64,000 nt of DNA from Mesotaenium endlicherianum (Eukaryota; Streptophyta; Zygnematophyceae; Zygnematales; Mesotaeniaceae). Every line of letters starts with the position of its first letter. Position 1 is the stretch's first letter. Below, piece after piece: positions 22,712-33,488 of this stretch. The position numbers and the translations under genes were made by a program. Under the pieces are notes generated by a model. That model was given only the letters and a program-made list of their open reading frames with translations, made no database searches and had not been told where the DNA came from. Location: NCBI GenBank assembly GCA_009602735.1, contig WELA01005791.1, positions 344,559-408,558 of the forward strand. Direction: 5' to 3'.

Positions 22712-25092
22712 ATGTCTCAACCATCCACTTCGTCCGGAGCAATGCTTTCTGGAATGAGGGTGTTCACTGGAGCTTTGACCGCTCGTCTGCCCCCTAGAGC
22801 AGTTGCTGCAAGGTCTGGTCCAGAGTGGGGCCATGTGACCATCGTTGTGGAAGCCAAGTCCAAGAATTCATATCCAAAGGTGAAGTGCAACTACTGCCCC
22901 AGGGAGTTTACCGGTGGAGTCACGCGGATTCGTGGCCATTTCACGGGAGGCTGTAAGGATGTTAGTCAGTGTGAGGAGGTTCCCGATGAAGTTTTAGATC
23001 TCATGATTAGCCGTAGCAAGGGTATGGCTAGTTCTCTATTAGGAACGCGACGCAGGAAGAGTACCATACAAGTTGCACGAAAGCGTGTGCATGAATGGGG
23101 TACTGGTGCTGGTGGCTCAGCATGTGCAAGTGTTGGGGGGTCCCTTTCCTTAGGCAAGGAGACAGGGCAGACCTCTCTAAGTGACATGTTCCAAAAGATG
23201 AATGCTGAGAATGTCTATGAGATTGTCGCTCGCTTCTTCTATGGTACTGGTTCATCATTCAATGTTGCTCGCAGTGAGTTCTTTAGGGACATGTTGGTTG
23301 CTGTCAGTAAGTACACTCAGGAAACTGGTTTAGTGTATGTTCTTATGAAGGATAAGCCTCTCGGAAGTACCCTACTAGATAAAGAGGTCTTGAAGATAGA
23401 AGCTTGGGAGGAGAAACAGAAAAAAGGACTACCATTGACGGGTTGTAGCATTGTAGCAGATGGGTGGACCGATCCATGCGGGCATCCTCTTCTTAACGTG
23501 CTTATGGTTGTGGGAGGCACTGAGATGTTCATGGATGCTATCAACACTGAGGGTGCTAGGAAGACGGGTGATTATATTGGTAATCACCTGCTTGAGGCCG
23601 TGGAGAAGGTAGGGGCTGATCATGTCGTACAGCTTTGCACAGACTCTGCAGCTAACATTGTAGCTGGTTGTAATGTGGTTCGCGAGAAGCACCCGCACAT
23701 ATATTGGACGCCTTGTGCTGCTCATGTTTTGGACCTGCTGTTGAAAGACCTAGGAAAGATAAAAGAGCTAGAGGGCATAATCGATAGCTTCAAGCACTTG
23801 GTCCAGTTTGTTGCAAACCACCACATGCCTCACGCTCTTTACCGTGAGCATGGGGCAAGGCTAAAAAATAAACTAGAGTTGTTGAAGCCAGGACCCACAA
23901 GGTTTGCCAGTAACTTCCTTTGCTTGCAAAGACTCATCGTTGTGAGGGATACCTTACAAGCTATGGTGTCTGACAGTAGGTGGCTTGAGTGGGCGGTCAT
24001 GAACGGTTGTTTAGGCGAGGCTACAAACATTAGAGACCTAGTTCGTGACGATGAACTTTGGGAGCGAGTGAAGGTATGGGTAGACGTGTGTGAGCCGATT
24101 GTAGTTCTCCTTCGACTAGTCGACTCTCCACAACCTTCTCTTGGGAAGATCTGGGCTCGCATGAGTGCCATTAAAGAGCATGTGCTTGAGGTTGAAGGAC
24201 TCAAACCGGCACAAAGAACCCAAGTTAAGAAGGACGTGAAGGCTCGATGGGACCAGCTTCACAGCCCCCTACATTCTGCGGGTAAAAGGTCTATTCTGAC
24301 GTTGCTCACCTCTCTTGCTCGGCGGCTGTTGTTCTCTTGCATGCTTGTTATTGTGTGTTGGTCATTGTTCTTGTTATTGTGCTTGCTATTGTTATTGCTC
24401 TCTTTTTTGTGAAGTGCATTGTGTTGTTATATATTGAGTTTGCTTCTTGACTTTGTTTGGCTACAGGCTACTATCTGGACCCCGAGTTCCAAGACCATGA
24501 GTCTTGGGCAGTTGAGAAGTGTCTACTAATTGATTGGTTCAACGTGCGGAATGCCCTTGTCGGAGGAAGTGTGCTTGACCGAGCGTTGGTGGATCGAGAG
24601 TTGGCGCTCTACCGACAGAGCGGTGACATTTTTGGCGATGATGTTTGCAAGGCTAATAAGACCATGATGCCTGCTCACAAGTGGTGGGAAACATATGGAA
24701 GTCATTGTCCTAATCTTCAACTTCTTGCTATGAGGATATTGTCGCAACCTGGTTCAGCAGCTGCATGTGAGAGAAATTGGTCTGAGTACGGGTTTGTTCA
24801 TAGTCCACTTCGCAATAGGCTGCTCCCTACTAGAGCAAAGAAGTTAGTGTATGTGCATTCTATGTTGAGACTTCAGGAGAAGAGTTTGGACTTCCTTGGA
24901 CCAAGTGTCGGCGTCACTCCATGGGTTGAAGAAGCGGAGTTCTTAGAAACACCCGAAGAGGAGGGTCTCAATCTTGCCATGCATGCCTCGTTGAGTGAGG
25001 AAGAGGAGATGGAGGTAGAGGAAGAGGAGGTGGAGGAGCGACCTAGTGTTTCAGCTCTAGGAAGAAGAAGGCCAAGAGCGATTGGTTACTAG
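22712..25092 (+). CDS. hAT transposase, two exons, 731 aa
   Basis: The enzyme cuts and moves the element. Exons are 22712-24281 and 24467-25092; the 185-bp intron starts GTAAAA and ends CTACAG, and joining gives the family-like sequence HSAGYYLDPEF. The ATG at 22712 was chosen because an acceptor-like TTGCAG ends at 22697. A BED zinc finger (Cys59, Cys62, His76, Cys81) binds DNA. A DUF659-like and RNase H-like catalytic region includes GWTDPCGHPLLN and VQLCTDSAANIVAGC. The hAT dimerisation domain is WWETYGSHCPNLQLLAMRILSQ with the usual SAAACERNWS. The tail is acidic. No internal stop is seen, so this copy may be functional. Confidence 0.92.
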
Positions 25093-25266
25093 ATGTGTTG
25101 GTCAGCTAACTTGTATGTTGTAAAGGTAGCATGTACATATTAAAGGGAATGGAAGTTGAGAAAATGAATACATTTGAAATTAATATTTGGTGCATTATGA
25201 CTTCATGCAATGTTGCACTTTGTGTGAATGATTTACATTATATGGATTACCTCTAACCTCTCATGC

Positions 25267-25647
25267 ATGCTTGCTAAGAGTTTAAATCATGTTTGTCTTC
25301 ATTAAAGCTTATTTTACTCGTATGAGAAGTAATCATACTTCTAAGTCTTTTTGTTGAATCAATCAGCTAGTTAGAAAGTACAAAAAACCATGCTCTGCTA
25401 AGCGGTTCTCCCAATGTTAGTGCGTATGAAAATAATTCTAAGTTGAAGTTTAGTCATTCTTAAATGTGGCATTTATAAGAACTTCTTAATTCTTACACAT
25501 GCTTGCTAAGAAATTTAATCATATCTATACCTCTTCATTGAAGCTTCTTCTACTCAATTAAGAAATAATGATACTCCTAAGTGTCCTAATTCAACTTAGA
25601 AATAAGTTAGGAAGTACAAAAAACAGCTCTGCTAAGCGGCCCCCCCA
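25267..25647 (+). repeat. diverged tandem duplication in hAT 3' region
   Basis: Two copies start with CTTGCTAAGA and end in AGTACAAAAAACNNGCTCTGCTAAGCGG, about 230 bp apart, with many substitutions. Confidence 0.65.
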
Positions 25648-25753
25648 GCTTTGGCATGATTGATGTTGTCGGATTGTACATGGAAAAGCAGTAAATTAAA
25701 TCAAAATATAATAGTCAAATGCGGAAGCCCAATACATATTGCATAATACGAAA

Positions 25754-25995
25754 CATTGGTAAGGCGTCGCTCCCTCCAGCCAGTGGCGGGGGTTCAAGAC
25801 CGTTGGCTGGCGCCCGAAGCCAACAGTAGTTTACCTTTTTTGAAATTGTTTTCCACCATTTATTTCTGCAACATATCTGACTTATAAGGTCCATAAACAA
25901 CCTTGATACATATATGTCAGAGAAACATGCATGGCACGTTGGGTATTGTCCCATCCCTGCACCCGGTGGCGAGTGTTCAAACCCGCTTGCCGACG
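25754..25995 (+). repeat. pair of tRNA-like (SINE-head-like) sequences
   Basis: Segments 25754-25822 and 25925-25995 align with each other. Each carries a D-arm-like TTGGTA/TTGGGTA and a B-box-like GGGGTTCAAGACC or GTGTTCAAACCC. They may be relics of a tRNA-derived SINE or chance similarity. No acceptor stem can be closed convincingly, so I do not call a tRNA gene. Confidence 0.3.
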
Positions 25996-26199
25996 TCTGT
26001 ACTAGACGAAGTTACAAATACTTTTCGTGACTTGTAGCTGCAAAGCAAGCAGAGAAAAGTCCAAAATAGCCTGAAAAAAATACCCTGCCATTTTGAACGA
26101 AATAAACAGTCTGACACGACGTGGTTATTTTACACGTGCGACCGACATGAAGCGTCGACGCCGTAGCTACTGGACGTCGACACCGTCCTGACGTTAGCG

Positions 26200-26300
26200 T
26201 ACTAAGCGTATTAAGCGAACTAGTCCATTTTTTTGAACACCGATCTAAGCGAACTAGCGTATTAGTCGAACTAAGCGTACAAGCGTACGGCGTAACCCTG
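26200..26300 (-). repeat. hAT right terminal repeat and subterminal motifs
   Basis: The complement starts with the same 18-bp repeat. Inside it are repeated AGCGTA/AGCGAACTA words (26200-26280) that mirror the left cluster. Confidence 0.8.
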
Positions 26301-27115
26301 ACCAGGACTAGAGATTCTTTCTCTAAGGGGAAGCATGCTTATGCCAAATGGGTAAGCAAGCAGTGGGAAAGAGACTTGTATGCGGTCAAGATTCAACAAC
26401 CTCCACCAGCACCCAGAAGGGGGAGGTCAGTGGGATACTCTTTTTCTTGGGAACGGCTGGAGGAGATGATCAGAGAGACTTCAGAAGTCTCAAAAGAACA
26501 GGAGGACGAAGGGGAAGAAGGTGCAAGAGAGGAGTCTAGCCCTGCTGAGGCACAGACCCCTGCTACATCCCCCACTCTGCAGAGGATTGGGAGGTCCTTG
26601 GCACAGGTAGCCTTGCGGCAGCTTGGGGATACCAGCCCACCAGGAGATCCAGAGCTCCAGTGGTTGGGAAGTCTTAGCAAGAGGAGTCCTACCCCAGGAG
26701 GGGAAACGCAGGCAGACAGGGCAGACAGGAGGGCTGCCAAGGAGGCAACTAGAGGACAGCCAGCTTCCCTCTCTCATAGAGGGCATGTGCCCTTAGCCCA
26801 CGTCATGCAGCACCCTTCTGGCATGCCAGTGTATGTTCCTCTCAGTTTGAGAGCTGCACAGGAGAGGGCTGTTTCCATCAATTTGCAAATTGTGCAAGAG
26901 GAGGCTGCCCAAGTGCTACCTTCCTCTCTTGGCTCACCTTGGTCTGAGCCCCCAGGTTTTAGGAGGCCACCAGATAGGAGAAGGAGGTCCAGGTCCAGGT
27001 CCCGCTCCCCAGAGGATAGAGCCCTTGGTACTTAGCTTGCTGCTGTCTTTGTTTAGAGTTACTCCGCTTTTATGTTGCATGTGAGCTACGTTTTGGAGTC
27101 AGATAGTTAACAGGT

Positions 27116-27132
27116 GTTGTCGAGGCGACAAC
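27116..27132 (+). other. A1 conserved hairpin before the PPT
   Basis: GTTGTCG-AGG-CGACAAC is a perfect 7-bp stem with a 3-base loop, 18 bases upstream of the 3' LTR. The same stem is found in A2 and A3. Confidence 0.7.
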
Positions 27133-27150
27133 AATTTTAGTTGGAGAGAT

Positions 27151-27885
27151 TGTAATGAAACAATATGTTGAGTAGATATAATATTCATTTAAATATAATA
27201 GTTAAGTAAGTTCAGTCTGCTGAAGTTTAGTTAATAATAAGTCTGTTGGATGTTTGATACTTAGTTTAATGACTTAGCCAAGAGCAGCAGGCTGAAGTCA
27301 ACTTAGGTCAGCCTGCTGACTTAGGTCGGCTTCCTGACACATTCTTTGACAGTCAGTTGACTGCCGTACTCGGTAGCAGCGAACTGCCTAGTTATGCATC
27401 TAAATGTGGTGTGCTAGATGGATGGGCAGATGACACCCTTAAGGTTGATGGCGATTCGGGATGATGGAAGATGGCTGTGAATTTGGTTAGCCGAGGTTCT
27501 ATCGACGTGGTTAACTCACGAGTAGGCAGTGCCATTGCACTTGCCGTTGAACAGTGAACTCATTCCATGTACATAGGTTAGGTCATGCTCTCGAGTCCGG
27601 CATTCAAAAACGAGGCCAACTCTTTCGCATCGTTTAGTGAGAGATATCTGGATCCAAGGCAAGAAGCCATTGATACGCACTGTCTTCTAGCCTTGCTTAT
27701 GTATGAGTTCACTGATTGCGTGATTGATGCTCGTTTACTTGCATTTGACTTATGAGTGTTGCTTGTTGCTAGTGTATTGTCTTTTGCTGTTGAATCAGCT
27801 AACAGAAAATACCATAAGGATTACTCGCTGATGTAAAGGTCTTTTATTAACTGTTAATCGCCTATTGGTAAGGTGATTCATTTCA
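27151..27885 (+). repeat. A1 3' LTR (735 bp)
   Basis: Starts TGTAATGAAACAAT and ends GATTCATTTCA. It is preceded by the PPT AGTTGGAGAGAT. The partner LTR is outside the window, so its target duplication cannot be checked; the base order after it is TTACT. Confidence 0.88.
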
Positions 27886-29961
27886 TTACTTAAGATATGA
27901 GATTGGAAACAATGCTACATTCCCAAACGTTGGAAAGCATGAGGTGCTTGCGCCAACAAGTGTGGCTAAGCTAAAAGCACAACTAGGGCTAAACAAATGC
28001 TATCGCAAATTTGTGAAAAAAATATAGCAAGATTGCTAAACCTTGAACAAACTTCTAAAAGAACATACCATTTGTGTGAACAGACGTCCAAGAGAATGCT
28101 ATGAATGAGCATTTGATTACAGCACTTGCATTATAAACAACAGACTATTTGAAGCTCATCATCCTACACACAGACCCGAGTCGTGTGGGAATTGGACTTG
28201 TGCTCACCTAGGCCGAAAGTCTTATGGAGGAGTACGTGATTGCCTATGCTTCAAGTTCTGACAACAGAGCTGAGAGCAACTACTCATTCTATGAAGGAGA
28301 GTTGCTGTCAGTAGCATGGGCAGTTGCACTCTTCAAAGAGTATCTGTGGGGAAGATCCTTCATCCTCATTGCAGATCACTCATCGTTGATTTAGTTAATG
28401 AAGAACAATTTTATTTTGACAAATTGGTGCGCTGGGCTCTTAAGCTACAACAATACCAAAAAACAGTGGTACATCAAGCAAGTGTGCTAAACAATGACGC
28501 CAATGGACGCAACAAAATTTTTGATTCATCATCAGACGACCGTGCTGGGGCAAGAGGAAACAAGGATGATTGTAACTTACCATAGTTTGCCGCCATCTTG
28601 GCAGGAATGGCGGACCAGGTGAAGCTAAGCCACCCCACGTAATTCATTCCAAGTTTTGAAAAGATCAGGCCATTATGCATTGGTTAAAATTTGAAAAGAG
28701 AGGTTCATTTGGAAGGACTAAGTCTAAAGAGAGAGAAAAATATTGGACACTACGCTTATCTAGTAGCAGTGCAAAAATGTTATGCCATAGCTGCGACCGA
28801 GTTCAAGTGGGCTTCATGCAGCAACATCCACACCTGCAAACATTGCCAATCATGGGTCTATGCTATTGCTGGAGCTGTGACCTAGCAGGTGAGTTTCCGC
28901 CATCCAAGCAAGGTAACAAGTACATCATGGTTATGATTGAGCATTTCTCCAAGTACATAGAGGTGATACCTCTTACCGCAAAAAAAAGGTATGTAAGCAC
29001 TTCTCATTCATGTGATTGCGGGATGGAGGTCCAACAAAAGTACTGATAGACTGAAAGCCTAAGTTCCAGGGATCATTCAGCAGCTGTTAACCACGTGTTT
29101 TATTGACCATTGCACTACGTCTAGAGATCATCTGCAAGCAGATGGTCTGGCTGAAAGAATGGTGCAAACCATCAAGTCGGCCTTACCAAAGTATTGCCAA
29201 GAACATGACAAATAAGATTGGATCTTGGCCATGCCATGGCTTGTTATGGGCTAATATTTTAGCAAGCAAGCTGCATCTTGTCATACTAGATCCTGTTTAG
29301 AAGAAGTCCACTGGTGCCTATGTGCATCATACTGGAAGTGATACACGTAAAAAACTTGGACAACTTTGAGAAGCTGTTAAAATATATTGGTGCATCGAAA
29401 GGCGTTATTTGAGCGCATGATGACTGCCCTTGACAATCTGATCATTGCTTAGAAGCAAGACACTCAACGCTACTCCAAAATCCAAGACGGAAGCTACCGG
29501 TTGCAGATAACACAGTTCGGCAGAGAAGAGTGCAACTTTTGGAAGCAGCAAACCGAGACCACCATCAACACCAGCTCACGTGCAGTAATCCTGCGAGTCA
29601 AACATGTATTTCGCAACGGTGTGCTAAAATTGGAAGGTTTTGATGACAAAACCATCTGAGATCAATTGCAAAATTGTTTATTTTATTACTTGCCAAATAT
29701 AGATCCTACCATTAAAGCTAAACTCAAAAAATTGGTGCCAGCTATGCCTTGTGCCAGCTGCAAAGATTTGGACAATCAAGAGGCTATAATGACATGTGAT
29801 AAGTGCGGTGCTAGATGGCATACTTTCTGCATTGGTAAGAAAGAAGTTTTGGAAGGACGATGGGAAAGTCTTGATTGCACTCTTAATCCCCACAGTTGCA
29901 AAGTTGGAAAGTAGAATGGCTCGTAGCTAACGGGCGCAATGTCCCAGCTGAAAAGGATGGG
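27886..29961 (+). pseudogene. Ty3/gypsy family C pol remnant with PHD finger
   Basis: Decayed coding sequence in several frames. RT C-terminus: HEVLAPTSVAKLKAQLGL (27937-27990). RNase H: TDPSRVGIGLVLT, YVIAYASSSDNRAESNYSFYEGELL, IADHSSL (28160-28385). Integrase: WSCDLAGEFPPSKQGNKYIMV (28869-28932) with its first catalytic Asp, and a later LQADGLAERMVQTIKS-like stretch near 29130-29180. A C-terminal zinc-binding motif, CASCKDLDN...MTCDKCGARWHTFCIG (29742-29838), fits a PHD finger. Stops and frameshifts are many. A1 was inserted into this element near its RT. Confidence 0.75.
29666..29914 (+). pseudogene. PHD-finger segment of family C element
   Basis: An 82-aa open stretch with the C4HC3 order: CxxC (CASC), CxxC (CDKC), then H and C (WHTFC). 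The final CxxC pair is degraded (SLDCTLNPHSC). PHD fingers at the end of integrase are known in some gypsy lineages and may read histone tails to guide integration. The context (integrase before, PPT-like AAAAGGATGGG after) supports an element origin rather than a host gene. Confidence 0.6.
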
Positions 29962-30416
29962 TGTAAGGAGAACTAAGCAATCCAATTTTTCTTGCGGAGT
30001 GGCCAACACTTTGAGAAGACAAAGTTGTAAGTGACCGCATTGTGAAAACATTAGATTTGCTAAGCAAAAACTTGACCTCTGCCAGTTTAGGTCAGCAGGG
30101 TAGCGAAGTCAAACATGTGCAATTGGCCACCGACACACGTGCGAAGTCAACCGTAGGAGAATCCACCAAGTCGATGACCGAGGTGCGATGGTCACCGACA
30201 AGGTTGACCAGGTTGATGGCACACGTGCCAGGAACCCTCACACGTGCCTGGGGCACCTACATATTCAGGCACGACGGCTGTCACAACTGCTACCAAATGA
30301 CGGTCTGGCACGCGCGACAAAAGAAGGATTGACTCCCTGGCAAATTGGATATTGCAGATTAGATTTGCTTGGAAATTCTAGAGCAGAAATAGGACGAACG
30401 CCCAAGCGTGCGAAGC
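29962..30416 (+). repeat. family C LTR-like repeat, part 1
   Basis: Starts TGTAAGGAGAACTAAGCA right after a purine tract. It shares long diverged stretches with 31493-32200 (GACCTCTGCCAGTT, GACACACGTGC, TGGCACAC.TGCCAGGAACCC). It is interrupted at 30416 by a minus-strand solo LTR of family A. Confidence 0.6.
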
Positions 30417-31130
30417 TGAAATGAATTGACTTACTGAAAAGGCGGTTAATAATTAATAAAGATCTTTATATCAGCAAGTAATCTTTATGGATTTTCCGTT
30501 AACTGATTAAACGGCAAAAGGACAACACACTAGCAGTGAACAATACTCGTAAATCAAATGCAAGTAAACTAGCATCATAATGCAATCAGTAAAGTCATAC
30601 ATAAGCAAGGTTAGAAGACAGTGCGTATCAGTGGCTTCTCGCCCTGGATTCAGATCTCTCTCAGTAAGTTGTCAAGTTGGCCTCGTTTCCGAATGCCGAA
30701 CTCGAGAGCAATGCCTAGCATATGTACATGGAATGAATTTACTGTTCAACGGCCAGTGCGATGGCACCGCCTACCTGGGAGTTAACCACGTTGGTAGGAC
30801 CTCGATTAACCAAATCCACCGCCATCTCCCATCATCCCGAATCGCCATCCATCATAGGGATGTCATCTGGCCATTCATCTAGCATACCACACTTAGATGC
30901 ATATCGAGGCAGTTCGCTGCTACCGAGTACGGAAGTCAGCTGGCTGTTAAAGAATGTGTCAGCAAGCTGACGTAAGCTGACTTCAGCCTGCTGCTTTCGG
31001 CTGAGTCATTAAACTGATATTAAATATGAAGTCCAGCAGACTGATTATTAACTAGAGTTCAGCAGGCTGAACTTATTTAACTGTCATATTTAAATGAATA
31101 TTGTATCAACCAATATACTGATTCATTACA
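30417..31130 (-). repeat. family A solo LTR (714 bp)
   Basis: The complement begins TGTAATGAATCAGTATATTGG and ends ATTCATTTCA, as in A2. Flanking 5-mers are GAAGC (30412-30416) and AAAGC (31131-31135), a 4/5 match that fits a decayed target duplication. No internal region remains, which implies LTR-LTR recombination. Confidence 0.85.
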
Positions 31131-32200
31131 AAAGCGCACATAAAATGGAGACTTCTGTCTCTGAGTCTAAGTTCTTCGAATTGATGTCTTGTTACTGAAT
31201 GCAAATGCCAATTGATTAAGGAATCTCTTAGTGGAAAATTGAGAAAAGTCTAAACTTGCAGTGAAAATTGGCAAGCATGGTCAAGAGCAAGAGGCCCGAC
31301 CAGACCAACATAGGCTTGTTGTAAATTTTAGAGTATAGTAAGCTTCTACTATCAAAGTAGAGCAAAAGCCTGTGAAAACGATATATCTGAATTCTCTTTT
31401 GTAGCGTTTCTTTTGAGTGATTTTGCAAATAACAGTTGTTGTGAACCCATCAACATGGCAAAGAGCCTGCATAAGAAGTACATGCTTATGTTTTTGTAAG
31501 GAGAACTAAGCAGTCTAATACTTTTTGCAAAATAATCGACACCTTTCAAAGACAAAGTTGTAAGTGAGCGTCTTGGGGTGCTAACTTCTTTGTCCAGAAG
31601 GGCATTCTTTGCGAAAAAATCAAAGGATTTGCAATGGCAAAAAAAATCAATGTGTTGTGCACCTTGGTGAATTTAATCAAAATTCACATATTTTTGCAGC
31701 ATGTTTTCAAATTGTCGTTGTTCCTGCGGCAAATATCAAGTGTTTTTTTATAATTCCTTGCGAAATAAATCAACAGTCCGGAGTCGGCTGCGGCGCTTTT
31801 TCAACCTTGCAAAAATAATCAATGAGACGAAGAAAGCGGCGGCTTCACTTGAAGGCTTTGCGATTTTTTTCAATAATTCAGGAATCTTTGCGAGAGTTAG
31901 CACCCCATGGTGAGCGTAGTGTGAAAACACTAAGCCTGCTAGTCAAGGACTTGGCCTCTGCCAGTTCAAGTCAACAAGAAAGCAGTCAACCAGGTGCGGC
32001 TGGCACTTGACACACGTGCAGTCCACCATTGAAGAATTGACTAGGTCAATTAGCCACGTGCGAGCGTTACCGACAAGATCAACCTGGTGAATGGCACACT
32101 TGCCAGGAACCCGCACAAGTGCCAAAGGCACCAACACGGATAGGCACAACTTTGGTCCCACCCCGATCTCGTCAAAATTCACTAACGAAGCCTTCGTTGC
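31131..32200 (+). repeat. family C LTR-like repeat, parts 2 and 3
   Basis: Part 2 (31131-31492) continues the repeat broken by the solo LTR. Part 3 (31493-32200) again opens with GTAAGGAGAACTAAGCAGTC and runs through the same blocks as 29962-30416, with an extra A/T-rich segment at 31590-31900. The exact ends are uncertain. Confidence 0.5.
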
Positions 32201-33488
32201 GCCAGGTCAGGTGGATAGTTTACGTGAAGAGTGTAGGCAGAATTTAAAACAATGCCACCCCCAAAAACAAGCACTTTTGTGTGCCTACCTCTGAGCCACA
32301 GTCGACCCGTGCCTAGACCCCAGCGCTGCCCCAGCGACCAGTTTCCCACTGCAGCAGACCACGGACCGTACCTGATCGAATGCTACGGACGTTCATACGA
32401 TATGCATGTACGTTTTTAGCGTGCGAGCCATTCACAATGTTTGAGCTCAAATTGCCATATGATCGTCCCCCACGTGTACGGGCCGATCCGTGATTGAATC
32501 CAGGCCGATCCAGGCTGTCGGCAGGTATCGTTCGCGCTGCGCCCGAACAGGGACAAACATTGTCAGAGGAAAATCGCTCCCAAAATGACACGTGACAAAG
32601 AAATCCCCAAGAAGTAACTATGACGCCGATTGACACGCGTTTACATGCAAGCGTGTTAACTTGCTGGCACCCTAGCCGAGGTAATCCGCCAGCTCTCACG
32701 GGAGCGCTATATAAGTCGGTGCACCTGGTTGATTCGGCAAGCGTGCGGATAAGCGTGCGTGGACAATGGGCCCGCACAAAATCTTGGACGTGCTCATGTG
32801 GGGGAGTGAAGATGTATTCCCACGTCTTCTGTGTGCATGAAGTGGTGTTTATGCACACATAACAATGTGCATTCATGCATGCGTACTCACTCGCGTGTTT
32901 TCATGCAAGCATGACGAGTTTGCATATGAGTGTACATGTGTTGTGAAACTCAGCCTACACGTGAGCGACGTGTGGATGGTCATCTTGTTGCACATGTATG
33001 CATTCACGAGGAGCGTGCGCGAGTTTTTTTATGTGAGTGCGTATGAGGGCGTACGAAGCCACTATGCATATACGAACATGCAAAATATGCTTCGTAATCG
33101 TATAGCTATGATTGAACTTGTCGATACCATCTACATAAGACCAAAAAATGAGCATTGCAACGTTCACCATTTCCATTAGGTTACGTACTCAATAATTACT
33201 TTGAGAATGTCTTTCAATAAATTACATGTTTTTGTGAACAAGCTTAGTAAGTTCTATTCACGAAATGCACAATCATCATTATGTCTTAGCTTGTAAATAT
33301 ATTTATTTTATAAGTAAATAGATACACTCTATCGGTGTAGCTCTAATCTTTATATTGCCTGTACAATATCTTAAGGTCGCACAGTACAAATTGTGATAAG
33401 TCGTACAATTGCAAGGCATAAATCGCATATAAATCAATTGCCCTACTCATACCTGATTCATAGCCAATTTACATCATGCGTAATTAGC
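32201..33488. other. no recognised gene; possible TATA element
   Basis: No ORF with a family signature. TATATAAG at 32708-32715 lies in a GC-richer context and could be a core promoter of an old LTR, but nothing coding follows. Repeated GTGCAT/ATGCAT words occur at 32840-33000. Confidence 0.4.

Larger units (their letters stand above)
25093..26199 (+). other. hAT 3' region, no gene
   Basis: It holds a diverged duplication (25267-25411 and 25496-25647), two tRNA-like stretches (25754-25822 and 25925-25995) and otherwise AT-rich unrecognised sequence. The element's poly(A) signal is not obvious. Confidence 0.5.
18220..26300 (+). mobile_element. hAT-superfamily DNA transposon, 8081 bp
   Basis: The 18-bp perfect terminal inverted repeats CAGGGTTACGCCGTACGC at both ends have the CAGGG start typical of hATs. 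It sits inside A1 ORF3. The 8-bp target duplication is imperfect: ACCAGGAC (26301-26308) against ACCAGGAG (18209-18216), followed by three extra bases TCC before the left repeat. It encodes a complete hAT transposase (22712-25092). The long 5' part contains a G-run gap, a palindromic minisatellite and no other gene. Confidence 0.92.
17351..27035 (+). pseudogene. A1 ORF3 (accessory protein of unknown function), split by hAT
   Basis: Exonic pieces are 17351-18219 and 26301-27035. The start ATG is followed by a Lys/Glu/Arg-rich probable coiled coil (about residues 5-75), then a conserved globular part (YDLLEEAFKHVQRSK ... YIEASTGLLLYHDYARMVG ... YNEVERRSWEF) and, after the hAT, an acidic and RS-rich tail (HVPLAHVMQHPSGMPVYVP, RSRSRSRSPED). 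A stop at 17993 and a frameshift near 18000 precede the hAT insertion. The sequence is clearly closer to the A2 ORF3 (52240-53823) than to the A3 type. No transmembrane segment or signal peptide is visible, so it is not an obvious envelope protein. Function unknown. Confidence 0.75.
1..27885 (+). mobile_element. Ty3/gypsy chromovirus family A, copy A1 (5' part outside window), broken by four insertions
   Basis: Pieces collinear with the intact family-A element at 43.5-52.2 kb occur in order: protease (1-128, 600-1045), RT (1046-1789), RNase H/integrase (6476-7888), chromodomain (16656-16966), ORF3 (17351-18219 and 26301-27035) and 3' LTR (27151-27885). The gaps are filled by a TRIM, a LARD-like element, a piggyBac transposon and a hAT. 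Three of these have exact target duplications (CTTTT, CTCGA, TTAA). Coding parts carry stops, frameshifts and a deletion of about 0.6 kb at 1045, so the copy is dead. It lies in a still older gypsy relic (family C), whose RT resumes at about 27925. Confidence 0.9.

Noticed and set aside
32708-32715. TATATAAG as the promoter of a gene
   Set aside because: No coding sequence follows. It may be an old LTR promoter or chance, so it is noted only in the region entry.
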